NCBI GenBank assembly: GCA_037976565.1
Contig: CP137683.1
Location: forward strand, 12,470,699-12,534,698
Reading direction: 5' to 3'
Source of the DNA: Mesocentrotus franciscanus
Lineage: Eukaryota > Echinodermata > Echinoidea > Camarodonta > Strongylocentrotidae
DNA length: 64,000 nucleotides
The notes under the pieces are model-generated. The model made no database searches and had not been told where the DNA came from. It saw only the letters and a program-made list of their open reading frames with translations. Below are positions 58,634-64,000 of the stretch, one piece after another. How positions within the stretch are numbered: position 1 is the first letter of the stretch; every line of letters starts with the position of its first letter. The translations under genes and the position numbers were made by a program.

Positions 58634-59267
58634 TGTTTGATAGCTCGTCGTGTGAAGCTATATGTACAGTATAAGATGAGGAATGCATATGATCAAGTTC
58701 CAGGTGTGTTGTCAAATTGTGTCCCTTATGTCACCAAGTATTGTGGAATACTGAACATAATTGATGTAAATTTTTTTTTATCAATTTCTTTTATATTTGG
58801 TCCGGCCCAACCTTTATTAGGACTTTCAACCTATGATAATCATCGGGTATGCTAAAACATCTCATGCAGTTGGTAATGGATGGGACATACTTCATTTGAC
58901 CTCCCATTTCGTATAAACATATTTAAAGCTTTTAATGAGAATAGTTGTCACCTTTTGTCATGTTCCTGTACCAAATGCACATGGAAAAAATATGTCTAAA
59001 AAATCGTGATTGTACTTTCCATTTTCTAAGGTTATTTCACTCTTTGTTGTTTTACTTCTAACCTTCTGCTGCCAACAGCCTTTGGGACCAATTTTTGCAT
59101 CATTTCACCACCTGTATATAAAATGTTACATATTATTATATTTCTCCCTAGTATCTCATGTGCTGTCAATACATCATTTTGTTTTATTATTCGTAATGTG
59201 GTTGTACATAATGATGATCAGTATTGCAGCCCCCATTTCCATGTATGAAAAAAGGTATTTTCTACAG

Positions 59268-59273
59268 AATAAA
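59268..59273 (+). terminator. Candidate poly(A) signal 1
   Basis: AATAAA 885 bp after the stop codon; T-rich sequence follows at 59305-59325. Confidence 0.5.
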
Positions 59274-59816
59274 CCTCAACAAATGTTTGAAGAATATTCT
59301 GGATTGATCATTTATTTTTTTTAAATGAGTTTAAAAAACTATTCTCAGTACAGTTCTTTTACTTGTGTGCTAATTCCTATGCAATCATTTTATGTGCTAT
59401 TTTTTTCAATTAATTATTTTTGAAGAAAAAAATTACATTGTATATTGTTGTTCACTTCTATTTGCAAAGATAATGATATTTTTGAATATGCGGAAGAATA
59501 CCTTTGATAAATGTCAACCATGTGAATCATGGCAAATCCATTGTATTCATATTATTGTATTGTGTATTTTATGCCTTTTAAGCATGGTATGTGTGAGTTC
59601 TTCATTGAACTTCCAATTTTATAAAGAGATTCAAAGAGCATAAAAGCATTTGAAGAAAAATGATAGTTGGAAATTTCCAGCGTTCATGTCACTCTAACAT
59701 TATTGCTCATAAGAAGTTTTTATCTACTTTTATCACCATTGGAAAGAGATTAGTAATTTTTGTTGAATGCACTTTTGTGTAAGGCTACTGATTTTGTACA
59801 CAAAATTTGTTTTGCT

Positions 59817-59822
59817 AATAAA
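59817..59822 (+). terminator. Candidate poly(A) signal 2
   Basis: AATAAA in TTTGCTAATAAAGTAGGG, about 1.43 kb after the stop; the following GT-rich stretch (GTGTTGATAG, GTTTGTATC) makes it the better site. Confidence 0.6.
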
Positions 59823-59941
59823 GTAGGGTAACAAATTACAGTGTTGATAGATATAGTTGAGTTTGTATCTTAGATATAAGTTTACTTTATCACACAAAAG
59901 TATAGAGTGGTCAAGTGTGACATCAAAAAAATATTTTTAGA

Positions 59942-60246
59942 GTTTCCAAACTTAAACTTCATTTTCCGAAATAGCATAAAAAATAAAGTCCAAATGTTGA
60001 AAAGCAATTGAATATGTTCAATATTGGCTGAGATATGACCATCCGAATAAATAGTTTGCAATAGGAAATCACTGCTCTGGTTCGTAATGTTATGAACCAG
60101 AGCAAAATAACAGTGATTTCCTATTGAATGTATTTATTCGGATGGTCATATCTCAGCCAATACTGAACATATTCAATTGGTTTTCGACATTTAGACATTA
60201 TTTTTAATGCTCTTTCAGAAAATGAAGTTCAAATTGAGAAATTCAA
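59942..60246. repeat. ~300-bp imperfect palindrome
   Basis: Arms of about 145 bp around a ~10-bp loop at 60088-60097. The innermost pair, CACTGCTCTGGTTC and GAACCAGAGC, is near perfect; the AATAAATA...GGATGGTCATATCTCAGCC segments also mirror. Likely a MITE. Confidence 0.85.
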
Positions 60247-60249
60247 AAA

Positions 60250-61480
60250 ATGGATTTTTATGACGTCACAGCTTCGGTACTCTATTACATCCTGATATAA
60301 GTGATTGAGAGTCGATGCAGTTTTTTATACAGCATTCAAACTATATATATGTAAGTGATGGTCTTTGTTAACTTATTAACTATTTAACTTGTCTGAGACA
60401 ACTGGTAATTCTGCTACCAGAATATTTGTTAATGTTTTACTTTTAAATATAAATGGTATACAATCAAATAAACTCTGAATAAAAATTCACGAAAATTGTT
60501 CAACTTAGCTGAAGAATCTATTTATTTGTGCTTGTCTGTGAGAAGCATCAGCGCCCGGATCGGAACTGTGTCAAAAAGTCAGAAGTCAACATCTATTATC
60601 GACTTCTTTTTTCTCTTTCTCATTTCATATTCAGTGTTAGATGATGATTTTGCAGCAAATTAAACAATGAGATCGACAACAAACACAGATCATGAGTCAT
60701 CCAATGCATATAATGGTTTAGACAGAAATCCTATTCATCGCATCAATGACAATTTAAAGTTTTTATATGTTATGCCTGAACGAGCCTATTCATTAGTAGG
60801 CATATCTAGGATATGACTTTCTGTTTCAGAACCATGAATACCACATAATCCATAAGGAAGTAAACTTAAACTAGTTCTGAATAAACATCAAAGTGAACGA
60901 TACCACTTTATTTTTTAGGGTAGAATTAAGCTTCATAAAACAAACCAAGAAGAAAATATGGCAGACCCCGAACTTTGTCAGGAGAAATGTACTTTTAGCA
61001 AACCCTGCATTACATTTAGGTCCGTATTCTACCAATATTTAAAATCGACATTGGGCTTTAGCTTTTGTTCAAAATCAGGTTTCACAAAGGAATGTAGTCT
61101 TCCTTCGTTAAATTACACACAGGGTTTAATGGACTTAGTAGAAAACGAACCTTCGAGTTTGGAAGCCTACAGATGACTGATTATTGACGTTTGTGAAGCT
61201 GCTAAAGTGTAACTTCACGCTATAGCGTAACCTAACGCCTAAGTAACTGAAAAAAAGTTCACTTCAGCGGATACGCTATACACACTGATACACAACTGTT
61301 ATTGAGGAGCACACGCTAACCGTAATTTGTAGGGCAACACCCGCGAACCATATAGTGGCTCTGAAGGGCCATCGCGAATCACAAACTTTGAAGTGAAATT
61401 CGTGATGATAATATGCGACAAATCGCATATTTTGTCGCGAATTTTTTGATTAATTTAGTTATCTTCTATTTCCTTTATCT
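60250..61480. other. Intergenic stretch; no gene supported
   Basis: Contains a 72-codon frame at 60958-61176 starting with ATG and ending in TGA that I do not recognise, and a short palindrome (ATGCGACAAATCGCAT) near 61410. Nothing else stands out. Confidence 0.55.
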
Positions 61481-61484
61481 CTGC

Positions 61485-61710
61485 TTTCTTTCTCTTTCTC
61501 CCTCTCTTTCTAAATATCTCTCACTTCTATAACCCCTCTCTCTCATCTCCCTCCCTCCCCTCATCCCCCTCTCTCTCTCTCTATCTCTCTCTCATCTCCT
61601 TCTCTCTTTCTCTCGTTATCCTTCTCTCTCTTTCTCTTTATCTGCCTCCGCCCTTTCTGTTTATCTCTCTTTCTCTCTCATCTCCTTCTTCCTTTCTCTT
61701 TCTATCTACT
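61485..61710. repeat. CT-rich simple repeat
   Basis: (CT)n and TTTCTCTC tracts, the pyrimidine counterpart of the arrays at the left edge of the window. Confidence 0.85.
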
Positions 61711-61774
61711 AATTGCTGTTTTGCTATAGCCAAGCTTTTCTACATTGAGGTCCAACAATTTGATGGACACACTT

Positions 61775-61985
61775 AAGGATTTTCAAAACATGAGTTTGAA
61801 GACGAATATTGTGATGAAAAATAAAAAAATAGGGTTTTCTACGTACAACACAAAACCTAAATAAATTATTGGACACTCCTTCATCAATATTCGTCTTCAA
61901 ACATATTTGTTTTATAAATCATTGCAGAAGTATGTGCTAAATGACATCCTCTTTCACATCATTAAACAATTTAAAGCCTATCTGT
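61775..61985. mobile_element. Fragment related to the TTAA MITE at 30167
   Basis: Shares the mirrored TTTGAAGACGAATATTG and CAATATTCGTCTTCAAAC segments and the CATCCTCTTTCACAT block. The GGGGCT ends are lost. Confidence 0.65.
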
Positions 61986-62252
61986 ACTACTTGTAGCTAC
62001 TTGCTCCCTCTATACAGAAGACAATGCCTAATCGGCGCCTGTTGGTCCCCATGATCCTCTTTTTCTTATGTTAATTGAGAGCTGAGTTGATGAGATAGCC
62101 ACCTGTCAGTGACCTCGCTGAGTGGTCTAATCCCTCCTGTCAACACTAGTACGGACGGCCTTTAAGTGAAATATTGCAATACATGTTTGGCCAAATTGGG
62201 GGTTCGAAGGCTTTATCTTCAAATTGATATCTATTGGTACATAAGGGCCACT

Positions 62253-62487
62253 AAAGTGTAACCTGCTGCTATAGAGTAACCTGCTGCTATAGAGTAACCT
62301 GCTGCTAAAGTGTAACCTGCTGCTAAAGTGTAACCTGCTGCTAAAGTGTAATCTGCTGCTAAAGTGTAACCTGCTGCTAAAGTGTAACCTGCTGCTAAAG
62401 TGTAACCTGCTGCTAAAGTGTAACCTGCTGCTAAAGTGTAACCTGCTGCTAAAGTGTAACCTGCTGCTATAGAGTAACCTGCTGTAG
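62253..62487. repeat. 18-bp tandem repeat, about 13 copies
   Basis: Unit AAAGTGTAACCTGCTGCT; three or four end copies carry a TATAGAG variant in place of TAAAGTG. The unit length is a multiple of three but stops occur (TAA), so it is not coding. Confidence 0.93.
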
Positions 62488-62713
62488 GACTACTTAGTTA
62501 GTTAGTAGTTAGCCTTATGATGTTGACATTGTTACAGTCATCTCCCACGTACTGGAAGCTGATGACCCTTACTTACAAAGATAACGAGCAGGCACCAAAA
62601 TAGCAATATGTTGATGTTAGATTTCATGTTGAAAGCGGTATTCATCCCATTTCCATGAAATGTAGGAAGACTATTATAACGTACTGGATGAGCTTATAAC
62701 AGGATGAGCAGAT

Positions 62714-63975
62714 GCAGGCGCGGATCCAGGATTTCTTAGGGGGGTGGGGGCCCAAATTTGAAATTGTGCGAGCCAAATATTGGTACGTAATGGTGACCAC
62801 TAAAGCAGTGGCGAAATGAGCAAAATCGTTTGGAGGGGGAGGCAGACAAAATTCCGCATCACCACTACTCTTACATGCAGGCCCTGCCGAACTTTTTTCA
62901 AAGTGGGTGTGGGGGAGGCTAAAGTATTTACGATCAGGTAGAGCGTAGCGTAAATTGGCGTGGGGTCTAGGGGCAAAGCCCCGGCGGGGGTCAAGGGGCG
63001 AAGCTCCCGGAAGCTCAGGGCGTATGGGCATTTAATTACGGTACGTCAGATGAGCATATTTGTATACCTTATTTGTGACACAGGCATGACACTTATTGGC
63101 GTAGGGTCCAGGGGGCGGAGCCCCCGGAAGCTCAGGGGTTTTAGGCATTTAATCACGGTCAGATGAGCATATTTTGATACCTCACTATTTTGTGACACTG
63201 GCAGGTCACTATTCTTTCTTTCTATTTTTCTTTAATATACTTTTTCAAAAAAAGTTGGCGGGCTCGAGGCCCCCGAGCCCCGCAGTTCCGCGGGCGCTGA
63301 CATGTAGGCCTCTAAATAAGCATATTTGTTGCCTGACTGTAAATTTAGGAATTTGTTATTTTCCAACAAACGCATATAAAAGTATAATTTACTAAAAAGT
63401 GAGAAAAAAACTCGGAAAATTATGTCATTTTCGCAAATTTCCCTTTCCCTTCTCTCTCTTTAAGGTTTGCTAGGGGAGGCAAGATCCTTTCGGCCCCCCC
63501 CCCCGATCCACACGTTGTTGGCGGAATTAATCGCAACTGATGTCCCCTTCTTTTCACACTTCGTTCCCTTTTAGCTCTCCTCTTTCCCTTTCCCTTCCTT
63601 CTCTCTTTTTTTGTGGGGTAGAGGCAAGGGCCTTTTGCCCCCCCCCCGATCAACAACTTGTTGGCGGGAAAATTGCAACTGATATCCCCTTTTTGTTTCT
63701 TTCTTCCTCTTTTTTTCTTCCCTTTATCTCCTCTTTTCCTTTTTTCTTTCCCTTTCCTTCCCTTTCTCTTATTTTTGTTTTATTGATAGGGGGGGGGGGG
63801 TGAGAGGCAACAGCCTGGGAGGCAAGGCCCTTTCGGCTCCTCCCCCGATCTCCTTCTTTCCCCCTTTTCTTTTCTTCTTCCTTCTTTTCTTTCCCTTCTC
63901 CCTCTTTCTCTTTTTTTTTTTTTGCTGGGGTGGGGGCCAAGGCCCGCTCGGCCTCCCCCCTGGATCCGCGCCTGG
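62714..63975. mobile_element. ~1.26-kb element with GCGCGGATCCAGG inverted ends and internal duplications
   Basis: Left end GGCGCGGATCCAGG (62716), right end CCTGGATCCGCGCC (63960). Inside, a ~150-bp block with AGCTCCCGGAAGCTCAGGG is duplicated (62955, 63105), and a CT-rich block with GGCAAGGCCCTTTCGGC-like sequence recurs three or four times after 63470. Confidence 0.75.
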
Positions 63976-64000
63976 TGGTGACGGTCAGTCCCTAGATCTC

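Larger units (their letters stand above)
58384..59840 (+). other. Probable 3' UTR
   Basis: AT-rich sequence after the stop with two AATAAA signals (59268, 59817) and an embedded SINE. The extent is inferred; the frames inside are short and unconserved in style. Confidence 0.7.

Noticed and set aside
60958..61176. 72-codon frame starting MADPELCQEK
   Set aside because: Complete from ATG to stop but has no recognisable domain, no promoter or poly(A) context, and lies among repeats. Left as unproven.
62253..62487. CRISPR-like regular repeats
   Set aside because: Head-to-tail 18-bp units with no unique spacers, in a eukaryotic genome.

Overview
The window looks like animal nuclear DNA, most likely from a marine invertebrate deuterostome; an echinoderm such as a sea urchin is my best guess (moderate confidence, from gene family and repeat style, not from any search). 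Non-coding DNA is AT-rich and full of foldback elements, tRNA-derived SINEs and simple repeats. Coding DNA is broken into exons of roughly 80-280 bp with standard GT-AG introns.

One large gene on the + strand fills 12.2-58.4 kb. I traced 42 exons whose splice phases fit each other (two exceptions are reported as findings), giving about 2,695 codons. The product is a polycystin-1-family (PKD1-like / receptor-for-egg-jelly) receptor-channel. In order it has a Ser/Thr-rich mucin-like stalk, a REJ module, a GPS autoproteolysis site, the first membrane span, a cytoplasmic PLAT domain, four further spans, and a TRPP-type channel unit (S1, the extracellular TOP/polycystin domain, S2-S6 with a pore loop). 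It ends in a coiled coil and a long basic, Ser-rich cytoplasmic tail. The 5' exons (signal peptide, any lectin domains, promoter) are not visible and probably lie upstream of the window.

Region by region: 1-12.1 kb is a nested repeat field with a GA-rich array, several copies of two repeat families, a large interrupted inverted repeat (2.4-4.8 kb against 8.5-10.2 kb), a ~48-bp minisatellite and duplicated GC-richer blocks; I see no gene there. 12.2-32.6 kb holds the ectodomain exons and GPS. 32.8-43 kb holds TM1, PLAT and TM2-TM5. 43.6-52.9 kb holds the channel unit. 53.5-58.4 kb holds the cytoplasmic tail, followed by a 3' UTR with two AATAAA signals. 59.9-64 kb is repeat-rich intergenic DNA.

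The most notable observations are: (i) homologous protein sequence changes frame three times: two breaks (35.93 and 36.51 kb) cancel each other and leave about 34 codons read out of frame, and a third (48.52 kb) is not compensated and would truncate the channel; (ii) three separate places carry decayed tandem copies of the adjacent real exon, including a five-copy array of the intron/exon junction of the TOP-domain exon; (iii) an array of three hairpins of about 65 bp sits in an intron at 40.55-40.82 kb.
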